A stretch of 64,000 bases of DNA, taken from positions 4,216,001-4,280,000 of the forward strand of contig NZ_CP170094.1 of NCBI RefSeq assembly GCF_042180575.1, in the 5' to 3' direction. The notes below the pieces were generated by a model that was not told where the DNA came from, made no database searches, and was given only the letters and a program-made list of their open reading frames with translations. Below, piece by piece: positions 24,562 to 33,246 of the stretch. Each line of letters begins with the position of its first letter. Position 1 is the first letter of the stretch. This DNA comes from Bernardetia sp042180575 (lineage in GTDB: Bacteria > Bacteroidota > Bacteroidia > Cytophagales > Bernardetiaceae). The translations under genes were made by a program, and so were the position numbers.

Positions 24562-25956
24562 ATGATAAGCAACTCAAGAAGAGAAGAACCAAGCATTTCG
24601 ATACTAGAATTTGAACGTTTGATGGCAGAAGGAGAAACTTTTTTCTTTGAAATCGATACGTATGAATTTCTTTTAGAACATTATCGCAAGACAGGAAATA
24701 TCGAAAGGTTATTTTCAGTGTGTGATATTGCACGTTCTCAACATCCTTTTTCAGTCAATTTTATTGTCGAAGAAGCACGAGCGCATCTTATCAATAATGA
24801 TTTTGATAAGGCTCAATCTACCATCGAAGAAGCCGAAGCATTACAGCCTTCAGAAATTGAGGTGCAGGTAACAAAAGCATGGATTTTTCAAGAATGCTTT
24901 AAATTTGATGAAGCTGCCAAGATTTATCATAAAATATTGCCTTTTACAGATGAAAAAGACGAAGTTTTGTATCAAATAGCAAGTTGCTATCAAGCCAAAA
25001 ACGACCTCAAAAAAGCTATTGAGTTTTATAAAGAAACTTTACTCCAAAATAAAGGACATAAAGAGGCTTTATACGAATTAGCTTTCTGTTATGATGAATT
25101 AGATGATTTAGAAGGAAGTATTGTTTTTTATAAGCAATTCATCGATAACGATCCTTATTCTGCTGAAGCGTGGTATAATTTAGCTCTTATTCAAACTCGT
25201 TTGTCTCTTTATAGAGATGCTATTGTGTCGTATGATTATGCTTCACTTATTGAAGAGGGCTTTTCTTCTGCTTTTTTTAATAAAGGAAATTGCCACATGA
25301 ATTTAGGGCAATATGGAGAAGCATTAGATTGTTTTATCGAAACCTCAAAATTAGAACGTCCAACAGCCGAACTATACACACATATTGGAGCTGCTTATCA
25401 AAAACTAGATAGATTTGCCGAAGCTCTCAATTTTTATAGAAAAGCCTTAGAGCTTGACCAAGAGTACGAAATGGCTGCTTTTGGTGTGGCTGAGTGCATG
25501 GAAGAGCAAGAACGCTGGAAAGAAGCCGTACATTTTTATCAGAAATCACTTCGAAATAACAAAAATTTTGGACGTGCATGGTTTGGAAAAGGTCGTTGTG
25601 AGTACCAACTCGGAAATATGATTTCGTGCATGGAAGCCTATGACCATGCTTCACGCCTAATGAGTGAAAATATAGATGTTTGGTTAGAATGGTCACATGT
25701 TTATTACAAAGAAGAGTGGTTTGAAAAAGCCATTGCGATTGCAGAAGAAGCACTAGAAATTATTCCAGATTCTGCTGAACTATTGTATCGTTATGTTGCC
25801 TATTTGATGGGAGGAGGAAAATATAAAGCTGCTGTTATGGCTCTTGAAAATGCTATTTTGATAGCACCAGAAGATAAAAATTATATTTTAGAATTTTTTA
25901 CTGACTTGAATACTCAAAAAGCAATCTATCAAATAATTGAGCAATTAGAAAATTAA
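24562..25956 (+). CDS. Cytoplasmic TPR-repeat protein
   Basis: 464 residues starting at the ATG at 24562; a TTG three codons upstream is less likely. There is no signal peptide or membrane helix. After an N-terminal SILEFERLMAEGETFFFEID segment, about eleven TPR units run from residue 30 to the end (for example AWYNLALIQTRLSLYRDAIVSYDYA). Two units keep complete TPR consensus positions (Trp4, Leu7, Gly8, Tyr11, Ala20, Phe24, Ala27, Pro32). It is a protein-interaction scaffold, and the partner is unknown. The upstream spacer is an AT-rich run of GTAATT-type repeats. Confidence 0.85.
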   Translation: MISNSRREEPSISILEFERLMAEGETFFFEIDTYEFLLEHYRKTGNIERLFSVCDIARSQHPFSVNFIVEEARAHLINNDFDKAQSTIEEAEALQPSEIEVQVTKAWIFQECFKFDEAAKIYHKILPFTDEKDEVLYQIASCYQAKNDLKKAIEFYKETLLQNKGHKEALYELAFCYDELDDLEGSIVFYKQFIDNDPYSAEAWYNLALIQTRLSLYRDAIVSYDYASLIEEGFSSAFFNKGNCHMNLGQYGEALDCFIETSKLERPTAELYTHIGAAYQKLDRFAEALNFYRKALELDQEYEMAAFGVAECMEEQERWKEAVHFYQKSLRNNKNFGRAWFGKGRCEYQLGNMISCMEAYDHASRLMSENIDVWLEWSHVYYKEEWFEKAIAIAEEALEIIPDSAELLYRYVAYLMGGGKYKAAVMALENAILIAPEDKNYILEFFTDLNTQKAIYQIIEQLEN

Positions 25957-26034
25957 TTTTCTTCTAGGAAAAATATAAAAACATAGGGAGGGATTCATCA
26001 AATCCCTTTTCTTTTTCGAAAGAATAAAAACACA

Positions 26035-26065
26035 TTGGCAATCCTTGATAAAATATGTATTTTTG
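26035..26065 (+). promoter_or_regulatory. Predicted promoter for purQ
   Basis: TTG (26035-26037), 20 nt, TATTTTTG (26058-26065). It would give a roughly 150-nt leader holding two hairpins (26104-26123 and 26146-26177). Confidence 0.5.
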
Positions 26066-26103
26066 TGAAAAAGAATTTTTGCAAAATAATTTCTTTTTAA
26101 TTG

Positions 26104-26123
26104 AACAGGGTTTTAACCCTGTT
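26104..26123. repeat. AACAGGGTT hairpin in the purQ leader
   Basis: Perfect 9-bp arms with a TT loop, followed by TTGTTG. It is a candidate attenuator or a stray terminator. Confidence 0.5.
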
Positions 26124-26145
26124 TTGTTGTAGTAGTTCACAGCCT

Positions 26146-26177
26146 TTGTTGGTATTTTAGCGTAGCGACACCAACAA
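26146..26177. repeat. Palindrome with TTTTAGCGTAGCGACA core, copy 2
   Basis: TTGTTGGT/ACCAACAA arms; the core is identical to the copy at 5835-5860. It sits 45 bp before the purQ ATG. Confidence 0.6.
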
Positions 26178-26222
26178 ACACACTAGCAAAATAAAATCCA
26201 CATCATTTTATCCATTTTTTCT

Positions 26223-26918
26223 ATGAAATTCGGAGTTATTGTTTTCCCAGGTTCAAATTGCGACCACGACGTATATTCTGTTCTTAAAGATACTTTCAAA
26301 CAAGAAACTGTCAAACTTTGGCACAAAAGTACCGACCTTGAAGGTTGTGATTTTATTGTTGTTCCAGGAGGATTTTCGTATGGAGATTATTTGCGTTCGG
26401 GTGCGATTGCCCGTTTTTCACCTATCATGAATGAAGTGATAAAACACGCTGAAAATGGAGGGTATGTTTTAGGAATTTGTAATGGTTTCCAGATTCTGAC
26501 AGAAGCACATTTATTACCAGGAGCATTATTACGCAACAATAATCAGAAATTTAACTGTAAAAATGTATTCCTTCAAGCTACTTCTCAAAATAGTTTGATT
26601 ACTCAAAATACAGATCCAGCAAAAGCCTATAAAATTCCGATTGCTCATGCAGAAGGACGTTATTATGCATCTGATAAAGACTTAAATAGCTTGATTGCTA
26701 ATGACCAAATTTTATTTCGTTATTGTGATGGGGATGCTAGAGTTACCGATGATAGTTGTCCGAATGGTTCGGCAATGAATATTGCAGGTATTTGCAATAA
26801 AGAAAGAAATGTTTTTGGAATGATGCCTCATCCAGAACGTGCAGCCGATGCTATCTTGGGAAATACAGATGGAAGAGTAATTTTTGAATCTATTTTACAG
26901 CTTGTTGGGCAAGTTTAA
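26223..26918 (+). CDS. purQ: Phosphoribosylformylglycinamidine synthase subunit PurQ
   Basis: 231 residues, a complete class-I glutamine amidotransferase. The nucleophile Cys86 lies in GICNGFQ, and the catalytic pair His203/Glu205 in MPHPERA. FPGSNCDHD near the N-terminus and VVPGGFSYGDYLR are PurQ signatures. It hydrolyses glutamine and passes ammonia to PurL to convert FGAR into FGAM, step four of purine synthesis. Its existence implies a PurS/PurL three-protein complex in this organism rather than one fused PurL; those genes are not in the window. A SRPBCC gene follows after 12 bp. Confidence 0.95.
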   Translation: MKFGVIVFPGSNCDHDVYSVLKDTFKQETVKLWHKSTDLEGCDFIVVPGGFSYGDYLRSGAIARFSPIMNEVIKHAENGGYVLGICNGFQILTEAHLLPGALLRNNNQKFNCKNVFLQATSQNSLITQNTDPAKAYKIPIAHAEGRYYASDKDLNSLIANDQILFRYCDGDARVTDDSCPNGSAMNIAGICNKERNVFGMMPHPERAADAILGNTDGRVIFESILQLVGQV

Positions 26919-26930
26919 TACTACTATAAA

Positions 26931-27377
26931 ATGTCTAAAAAATTACCTCAAGTTTATACAGAAATCACGATAAATGCTTCTAAAGAAAAGATTTGGAATG
27001 CACTTTTAGATTTTCAAAAATATCCTTCTTGGAATACTTTTATCAAAAAAATAGAAGGAAGTTCGACTGTAGGTGGGAAAGTAGAAGCCAAAATGTTTCC
27101 TCCTGCAGGTTTACCAATTACTTTTGATGGTACAATTTGTCGAAATATTCCTCATAAAACACTTGCTTGGAATGGCTACATGGTTGCTCAATGGTTTTTT
27201 GCTCCCACACATATTTTTGAGATAGAAGAAAAATCTGAAAGTGAAGTTCTTTTTATTCATAGAGAAGAATATGAAGGTTTTATCATTCCATTTATAAAGT
27301 TTATGTTGCCTACTTTGGTAGGAAAAGGATTTGAGGTAATGAACCAAGATTTGAAGAAATTTGTAGAAGCAAATTAA
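26931..27377 (+). CDS. SRPBCC-fold protein
   Basis: 148 residues matching the polyketide-cyclase/START-like SRPBCC pattern: an N-terminal ITINASKEKIWNALLDFQKYPSWNTFI, a central VEAKMFPPAGLPITFDGTI strand block, and a C-terminal helix FEVMNQDLKKFVE. These proteins form a deep lipophilic pocket and bind or modify hydrophobic ligands. No substrate can be named. It begins 12 bp after purQ and is probably co-transcribed, though a link to purine synthesis is not implied by the family. Confidence 0.8.
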   Translation: MSKKLPQVYTEITINASKEKIWNALLDFQKYPSWNTFIKKIEGSSTVGGKVEAKMFPPAGLPITFDGTICRNIPHKTLAWNGYMVAQWFFAPTHIFEIEEKSESEVLFIHREEYEGFIIPFIKFMLPTLVGKGFEVMNQDLKKFVEAN

Positions 27378-27399
27378 TAGGAATTGAGTATTTTTTTAA

Positions 27400-27523
27400 A
27401 GTACTGGACATGAAAAATATTGTCGTTGGTGAGGACACCAACAACGGCAAAAAAGAGCTTTTTAAATAAAACCCTCGCCATTGTCGGTGTCCCCACCGAC
27501 GATTTAGCACCCAGTCCAGTACT
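27400..27523. mobile_element. 124-bp element ending like the IS4-family IS at 51725-52926
   Basis: It begins AGTACTGGACATG, identical to the 13-bp end of the IS4-type element 24 kb away, and ends CAGTCCAGTACT, which gives 10-bp inverted ends AGTACTGGAC. The interior holds two palindromes (27425-27442 and 27483-27500) and no coding frame. No clear target duplication is seen. It looks like a non-autonomous (MITE-like) derivative. Confidence 0.55.
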
Positions 27524-27575
27524 ATAGTATTTTGTATTCATTAATCACTAATCATTGAAAAACTAATCACTAAGT

Positions 27576-28757
27576 ATGTTTGTAGATAATTTTGAAAATC
27601 AAAGTAAAAAAGAGAATTCAGAATCTTTAAAAAAACAATGGCTAGAAACGGCTACTAAGTTTTTGAAAGGAAAACCATATCAAGATTTGGAGTGGGAGTT
27701 TTCAGAAGGAATTTCTGTTGAACCTTATTATACCAAAAATGAAGAGAATAATTCTGACTTTTCATATTTAGAGATTCTTCAAAATAATCAAATTGCTTTA
27801 AACGAACCTGTTTCCAAGCCTCGTTTTTGGTACAATCAGCCTTTTATAAAGATTAATTCTTTAGAAAAAAAAGAAGTAGAACGAGTAAATAAAGAAATTC
27901 GTCAAACTTTGATGAGTGGAGCAGAAGGTGTTTGTTTGGATTTACAAAGTATAGAATGGAGTAGTTTTGATGAGAAAGTATTTGAAAACTTACTCTTTGA
28001 AGTAGCTTTGCCTTATTGTGCTGTAAGTTTTCAAATAAATATAAAGAATGAAAAAGATATAAAGGATTTTTCGAAGCAATATACAGACTATGCTCGTCAA
28101 AAAGGGTTTGATATTAGCTTACTTACTGGAGGAGTTTTACACAATAAAAATATAGAGTTTTCTAAAGAAACATTAGATTTTATTTTGGATACAGATATTA
28201 AATGTAAATTTCATCCTATTTCATTGTATGTGAAAAATGAGAAAGATGAAGCTCAAAATATTGCTGATATTCTTTTTGAAGTAAAGACTTTAGTTGATAA
28301 ATCAAACAAATCTATACTACAAAACATTGAATTTGTAGTCGAAGCTACAGATAGTTTTTTCGTTACGATTGCAAAAATACGTGCTTTGACTTGGCTTTTG
28401 AATCAAATGTACGATTTGTATGAAGTAGATTCAAAACCTTATATTCATTCTGTTACTACACAAGGGACAGATGAGAAGAGTTTGCAAGATGAAAACTGGA
28501 ATTTAATCAGAAATACGACACAGGCTTTTTCGTGTATTTTGGGTGGAACAAATGCACTAAGTGTAGTTTCACATCAAAATCAAAATTCAAAAATTTGGGC
28601 AAACCGTATCGCTCGTAATGTTTCGATTATGCTTTGTGAAGAATCTTTTATAGATGCAACTGCTGACCCAATTTCAGGTTCATATTATTGTGAACAAATG
28701 ACTGACAAATTGATTGCTGCTTCATGGCAAAAATTTCAAGATAATATTAAAAAATAG
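27576..28757 (+). CDS. Short methylmalonyl-CoA mutase small-subunit-like protein
   Basis: 393 residues resembling the catalytic TIM-barrel part of the B12 mutase small subunit (MutA): an early WLETATKFLKGKPYQDLEWEFSEGI segment and, later, the SKPYIHSVTTQGTDEKSLQDENWNLIRNTTQAFSCILGGTNAL block. The C-terminal end ADPISGSYYCEQMTDKL also matches mutases. Full small subunits have about 600 residues and a degenerate cobalamin-binding domain; here that domain is absent and the barrel is short. It would pair with a large MutB to interconvert methylmalonyl- and succinyl-CoA, but the large subunit gene is not next door in this window. Confidence 0.75.
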   Translation: MFVDNFENQSKKENSESLKKQWLETATKFLKGKPYQDLEWEFSEGISVEPYYTKNEENNSDFSYLEILQNNQIALNEPVSKPRFWYNQPFIKINSLEKKEVERVNKEIRQTLMSGAEGVCLDLQSIEWSSFDEKVFENLLFEVALPYCAVSFQINIKNEKDIKDFSKQYTDYARQKGFDISLLTGGVLHNKNIEFSKETLDFILDTDIKCKFHPISLYVKNEKDEAQNIADILFEVKTLVDKSNKSILQNIEFVVEATDSFFVTIAKIRALTWLLNQMYDLYEVDSKPYIHSVTTQGTDEKSLQDENWNLIRNTTQAFSCILGGTNALSVVSHQNQNSKIWANRIARNVSIMLCEESFIDATADPISGSYYCEQMTDKLIAASWQKFQDNIKK

Positions 28758-28985
28758 CAAAGATTATGTAATTACAGAAAAACTGTGAATTTTAAATCTA
28801 CGTATTTTTATATAATTATTTTATTTTTTAGTTGTATTATCAATGTGAATTTTATTTATTATGATAAATAAATTTTAATTGTAAATTAGAAAGCAAATTT
28901 TTGTCAAACAAAAATGCTTACATAAAGTTCACTATACAGACTTACTTTATTTTTTTATTTCAACCATTTTTTAAACTGTTGGATT

Positions 28986-29801
28986 TTGAGAGTTCGAATA
29001 ATATTTGATTTACGGAATAGAGGCGCAGTATTGCCCTTCTATCACCAACACCTTTTTTCGGGATTTATAAAAGACTTACTTACAGATACTTCTTTTGGAG
29101 TAGATGATAATCTTTTTTATAATTTTTCTGGATTGAAAGGGCAGACACGAGTGAGCCGAAAAGGTTTGCATTACTGTTCTAGAAAAGTTACACTGGTTTT
29201 GTCTGCACTTCGTACTGAAGTAATTGATGAACTTTTGGATAGTCTTTTTAGTAGAGAACATATACAAATTGGGGAATTAGAATTAGTTCCTGAAGCAGTA
29301 GAGCAAGAGCTTATGCCCGAACAGCGAGAGATGACAAAGTATATTTGTATTTCTCCGTTGGTGGTTTCTAGTCCTCGTTTTCATAGAGATACAAAAGAAT
29401 TTATTGTACCAAGTATGGACAAATTTTCTGACCTTCTTTATGATTCCACACTTACTCGTATGGAAGAATCTGGACACTACACAGATACCGAAATGGCAGA
29501 GTTTTATAAGTTTCAGCTTGTTCCTGACCGTCGTTATTTGGAAAAAATACAGCAAGAAGAAAAGAAATTTGCTCGTATTTATCCACTTGAAGGACAGGGA
29601 AGTGAAGTAGAGGTAAGGGGTTATACATTTCCTTTTGTGTTGTATGCACACCCACAAGTTCAGAATTTTATTTGTAATTGTGGTTTGGGAGAATATACTG
29701 ATTATGGATTTGGAATGCTAGACTTTGCCCATAGCGACCCTACACAACGTACACAATCTTATGGAAAATATGGTGTAACAGAAGAAAATAAGAAGTCATA
29801 A
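28986..29801 (+). CDS. cas6: CRISPR-associated endoribonuclease Cas6 (orphan)
   Basis: 271 residues starting at a TTG; no in-frame ATG precedes it. The N-terminus MRVRIIFDLRNRGAVLPFYHQHLFSGFIKDLL matches the first RAMP/ferredoxin-like fold of Cas6, where a His such as His20 or His22 is a possible catalytic residue. The C-terminal Gly-rich loop is GLGEYTDYGFGMLDF (residues about 236-250), the family hallmark GxGxxxxxGFG. Cas6 cuts CRISPR precursor RNA at the repeat. No repeat array, cas1, cas2 or effector gene lies in this window, so it either serves an array elsewhere or acts alone. A strong bidirectional terminator follows. Confidence 0.85.
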   Translation: MRVRIIFDLRNRGAVLPFYHQHLFSGFIKDLLTDTSFGVDDNLFYNFSGLKGQTRVSRKGLHYCSRKVTLVLSALRTEVIDELLDSLFSREHIQIGELELVPEAVEQELMPEQREMTKYICISPLVVSSPRFHRDTKEFIVPSMDKFSDLLYDSTLTRMEESGHYTDTEMAEFYKFQLVPDRRYLEKIQQEEKKFARIYPLEGQGSEVEVRGYTFPFVLYAHPQVQNFICNCGLGEYTDYGFGMLDFAHSDPTQRTQSYGKYGVTEENKKS

Positions 29802-29922
29802 TTTTCTTGCTTTTTAATAAATAAAAATATTGATATAAACTTGGTTTGTATTGAAACTGACCAAATTAAAGTATTTTGCTAAATTCTAAAAAATGGTCAT
29901 ATACTTTACTCATTTCTGAAAT

Positions 29923-29964
29923 AATAAAAAAGACACTTCAAAAAATTGAAGTGTCTTTTTTATT
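29923..29964. terminator. Bidirectional terminator between cas6 and the subtilisin gene
   Basis: A 19-bp perfect stem (core GACACTTCAA) with an AAAA loop and A/T flanks on both strands, between convergent genes. Confidence 0.85.
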
Positions 29965-29990
29965 ATCACAATGATAGATAAAACCAAAGA

Positions 29991-31697
29991 TTAATCTTTC
30001 AAAATCTTGATTGTTCCTTGATAATTTTCTCCTTCTATATGTACAATATAAATTCCTTTTGGAGCAGCAGGAAAAGCAATTTCTTTTTTATTAGACTTCA
30101 ATGCTTCTGTTAAAATTAATTGTCCTTGTAAATTATAGATATGAAGATTGAGTATTTCGTTATTGATAAATAATTTCTCATCAATTTCTATATGCAAAAT
30201 ATCTGCTACTGGATTAGGAAAAATACGAATTTGAGTATCTTGATTAGTCAAATCTTCATTTATTCCTAAAACGACCTCACCTGTAAGAACTTGAAAAGTA
30301 GGGATTCCGTAGCCATAATCTACATTCGGAGTAGTATAATTATCACCAGCACTACGAAATGCATCAACTACTTCAGCTTGAGATAAGTTAGGATTTTTTT
30401 GCATAAAACCAGCCACTAAACCAGCCATTAAAGGAGCTGCATACGAAGTTCCGTTTCCAGCACCGAGTCTATTTTGGTCAGTCCAAAGTGTTGTTCCTAC
30501 TCCCATTGCCATTACATCAGGTTTTACTCTTCCATCAGCCGTATTTCCACGAGAAGAAAAATTACCTACTTGTTTATTTCTGTCCACAGCACCAACAGCC
30601 AAAACAGAAGGTGCATCAGCAGGAAATGATATTTTTCTCCAAGATGAGTTTCCACTATTGCCAGCACTTGTAACAACCACAATTCCTTTTTGTGCCGAAA
30701 ACTCAGCAGCCTTAGAAATCATAGCCGTATTTCCATCCAAATCTGCGATTGAATAATCATAAATAGGATTCTCAAAATTAGAATAGCCTAATGAAGTTTG
30801 AATAATATCTACTCCCAAACTATCTGCTTTTTCTGCACCTACTACCCAAAATGCTTCTTCGATAGGAAACTCTCGTGTTGTATCTTCAGTTCTAAATAAA
30901 TAATATGTTGCTTCTGGAGCCGTTCCAATAATTTCTCCTTCTGCTTTTGAGAGCATAGTAGAAAGTACTTTTGTACCGTGATTAGATCCTTGATATACAT
31001 TTTGTCCATTTCCAACTACATCATACACAAACGGAATATCAGCATGAGAAAATGCAGAAAGTGTATTTGCATTAATAAAACCACCATCCAAAACAGCAAT
31101 ATGAATACCTTGTCCTAAATAACCTTGTTCGTGCATTCTATCCACTCCAAGCATTTGAATTTGAGCTAAAGAATTTCCATAATCAAAGTTTTCTTCGTTG
31201 TCATCTGTATTTTCTATATCAGTAACTTTATTTATATCAAACTCTTGGCAAATTTCTTCTTCTGTATCTATATCACAGGTAGCTGAAATTCTAGCTATTC
31301 GATTTGGGTCAGAGTGTGTAGCTACTTTAGTTACTCTATCTACAAAAGAGAGGTTTTCGATTTCTATAAATGTAGCATCATCTGCTTTTACAATGGCTGC
31401 ATTAAACCATTTTATAGAATATGGTACTTCTGCCCCCAAATTTTTTATTTGAGAAAGATAATCAGTATTGACAGGCAAATCTTGCTCTGTTATGGCAATT
31501 CCTTGTTTAGTTCTTCTATCAACTGATTTTTGAGTAAGGAATTCTAAAGGACGACTGATAGAAAAAGTTGTTCCATTTTTATCTTTAAAATAAACTACAC
31601 GTTCGGTAGTTTGAGCAAAACTTGTATAAGAAAAGCCTGTACTAAAAAGAATAAGTAATATTATAAATAATGGTTTTTTTGATATTTTTAATTTCAT
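29991..31697 (-). CDS. Secreted subtilisin-like protease with T9SS sorting tail
   Basis: 568 residues. The signal peptide ends TSFAQ (about 29), followed by a propeptide-like region to about 170. The S8 triad is visible: Asp204 in IAVLDGGF, His240 in NHGTKV and Ser418 in GTSYAAP, with oxyanion Asn347 in SAGNSG. From about 475 the chain has the type-A type IX sorting domain, IFPNPVADILHIEI and IYNLQGQLIL, ending IKILKD. The protease is therefore exported and anchored or released through the gliding-linked T9SS. It probably degrades external proteins for nutrition. Confidence 0.92.
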   Translation of the reverse strand: MKLKISKKPLFIILLILFSTGFSYTSFAQTTERVVYFKDKNGTTFSISRPLEFLTQKSVDRRTKQGIAITEQDLPVNTDYLSQIKNLGAEVPYSIKWFNAAIVKADDATFIEIENLSFVDRVTKVATHSDPNRIARISATCDIDTEEEICQEFDINKVTDIENTDDNEENFDYGNSLAQIQMLGVDRMHEQGYLGQGIHIAVLDGGFINANTLSAFSHADIPFVYDVVGNGQNVYQGSNHGTKVLSTMLSKAEGEIIGTAPEATYYLFRTEDTTREFPIEEAFWVVGAEKADSLGVDIIQTSLGYSNFENPIYDYSIADLDGNTAMISKAAEFSAQKGIVVVTSAGNSGNSSWRKISFPADAPSVLAVGAVDRNKQVGNFSSRGNTADGRVKPDVMAMGVGTTLWTDQNRLGAGNGTSYAAPLMAGLVAGFMQKNPNLSQAEVVDAFRSAGDNYTTPNVDYGYGIPTFQVLTGEVVLGINEDLTNQDTQIRIFPNPVADILHIEIDEKLFINNEILNLHIYNLQGQLILTEALKSNKKEIAFPAAPKGIYIVHIEGENYQGTIKILKD

Positions 31698-32062
31698 AGA
31701 TGATTTTATGTTAGTTTGAAAAATAAGAGGTAAAATAAAAGTGTTTTTATTTTTTTTGAAAAAAACAGAATGATATTTTGCTAATAATAGTATTTGCCAA
31801 AGTCTGAATTGTACAATTACAAAGATAACACTTATTTATTTTTAATGGAATTATAAATTTGATTGATATTCAAGCATTGACAAGGTTTTTGTATAAAGAA
31901 AAAAAGATTTTTAAATCATTTCAACAATTAAGACTTTTTTTTATTACTCTTTCGCTGTTTGCTTTTTATTTTTTTATTTATCCTGTTATCAAATAGATAC
32001 GTAATTTTAGAAGCAATTTTTTACCTTTGTTGCATTCTAAGTTTCTGTTTTAATTATTTGTT
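31698..32062. other. 365-bp divergent intergenic region
   Basis: No gene is seen. -7 boxes are present for both sides: CAAAGATA (31820-31827, minus strand) and TACCTTTG (32022-32029, plus strand). The rest is AT-rich without repeats I could detect. Confidence 0.5.
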
Positions 32063-33118
32063 ATGAAAAAAATAAATCCTACAACAATTCAAAAAATAGC
32101 CATTTTTGCGCCTAATAAGCCATTTTTTGGTGCAATACTGGTTCAGTTTCCATTTTTTTTATTACTTAGGGAAGTTTTTCCTCACGCAAAAATAAAAATA
32201 TGGTCGCCAACAGGAACAAGTAATCTTATTTTAAATAATAATCTAGCTGATGAAATAGAGTTATATCATAAATCAAAATCCTACACAAGAACGCTTCGAA
32301 GTTTGCGCTCTTTTTCGCCTGATTTATTAATTAATTTGCGTCATCAATCCGAAGTCACACATTTATTATCGGCTGCAAGTGGTGCAAAATTTAGAATAGG
32401 AGTTGTTTCTAGTAAGTGGCAAAAATCTGTTTATCAACATTCTATTTTTAATGATACTTCTTGTTATCGTGCTTTGTTGTATTTGAGAGTTTTGGAAGAA
32501 CTTTTGGAAAAACAAAATTTGTATGAAATACCAGAAATAAAATTTGAAGACTTCAAAAACTTAGATAGCAGTTTGTCTATCAGTAAGAAAGAGAATGAAG
32601 AGGAGAATACACTTTTTTCAATCTCAAAAATTAAACTCAATGAAGCAGAAAACCAAATTTGTTTGCTTATTGGAGGAGGAGAAGGAGAACACAAACGCTG
32701 GGGAATTCAAAACTTTATCGCTTTAGCAAAACTTATTTTGAAAGAAAAACCATCTACTAATTTTGTTTTTTTGGTAGGTTCGGCAGAAGATGAAGATTTA
32801 CCATTTATCGAAAAAGAACTTTCATCAAATCAGTTTCAGGTTTTTAAAAATGCAGAAATACCCCAACTTATTTCTATTTTGAAACAATGTCAAGTAACAG
32901 TTGCTAATGATTGTGGTCCTTCACATGCTGCACAAATGTTGGAAGGAAACTATATTAGTGTTTGGGGATGGGAAAAACAACATCCTTATCAACGTATTGG
33001 AGAATGGTTTTTGTCAAGAGAAAACTCTTCTACTATTGTTGCCCATTACCAAAAAAGTATTAAGACAATATCTCCTAAAAGAGTTTTTTCTTATGTTAAG
33101 AGTAGTTTAGAGATTTAA
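32063..33118 (+). CDS. Glycosyltransferase family 9 protein (heptosyltransferase-like)
   Basis: 351 residues with the GT-B fold of GT9: an N-terminal IAIFAPNKPFFGAILVQFPFFLLLREVFPHAKI segment, a central PDLLINLRHQSEVTHLLSAASGAKFRIG block, ICLLIGGGEGEHKRWGIQNFIALAKLI in the donor-binding half, and NDCGPSHAAQML, which is the conserved acceptor/donor motif of heptosyltransferases (usually NDTGPmHlAaa). It likely adds a sugar to lipid A core or another surface glycan at the inner face of the inner membrane. Residues 175-195 form a Glu-rich insert. Confidence 0.82.
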   Translation: MKKINPTTIQKIAIFAPNKPFFGAILVQFPFFLLLREVFPHAKIKIWSPTGTSNLILNNNLADEIELYHKSKSYTRTLRSLRSFSPDLLINLRHQSEVTHLLSAASGAKFRIGVVSSKWQKSVYQHSIFNDTSCYRALLYLRVLEELLEKQNLYEIPEIKFEDFKNLDSSLSISKKENEEENTLFSISKIKLNEAENQICLLIGGGEGEHKRWGIQNFIALAKLILKEKPSTNFVFLVGSAEDEDLPFIEKELSSNQFQVFKNAEIPQLISILKQCQVTVANDCGPSHAAQMLEGNYISVWGWEKQHPYQRIGEWFLSRENSSTIVAHYQKSIKTISPKRVFSYVKSSLEI

Positions 33119-33174
33119 GAAAAATTAAAGGTAAGCAGTAATACAAATTATTTAAGTAGGGTAAATAATAAAAC

Positions 33175-33196
33175 CCACGATTTTATTCGTGGGAAA
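33175..33196 (-). terminator. Terminator of the START-like gene
   Basis: CCCACGA pairs with TTCGTGGG over a short loop. A T run follows only on the minus strand, matching the minus-strand gene that ends at 33247. Confidence 0.7.
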
Positions 33197-33246
33197 AAAC
33201 AATAATTTTTATAGGTTGGATTGGGTTTATTAAATTTTAAACTTTT

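Noticed and set aside
28758..28985. Spacer before cas6 examined for a CRISPR array or leader
   Set aside because: AT-rich spacer without direct repeats of 25-40 bp at regular spacing. No array is seen anywhere in the window.
29076..29657. Overlapping antisense and alternate-frame ORFs within cas6
   Set aside because: They are shadows of the Cas6 frame with atypical composition and no start context.
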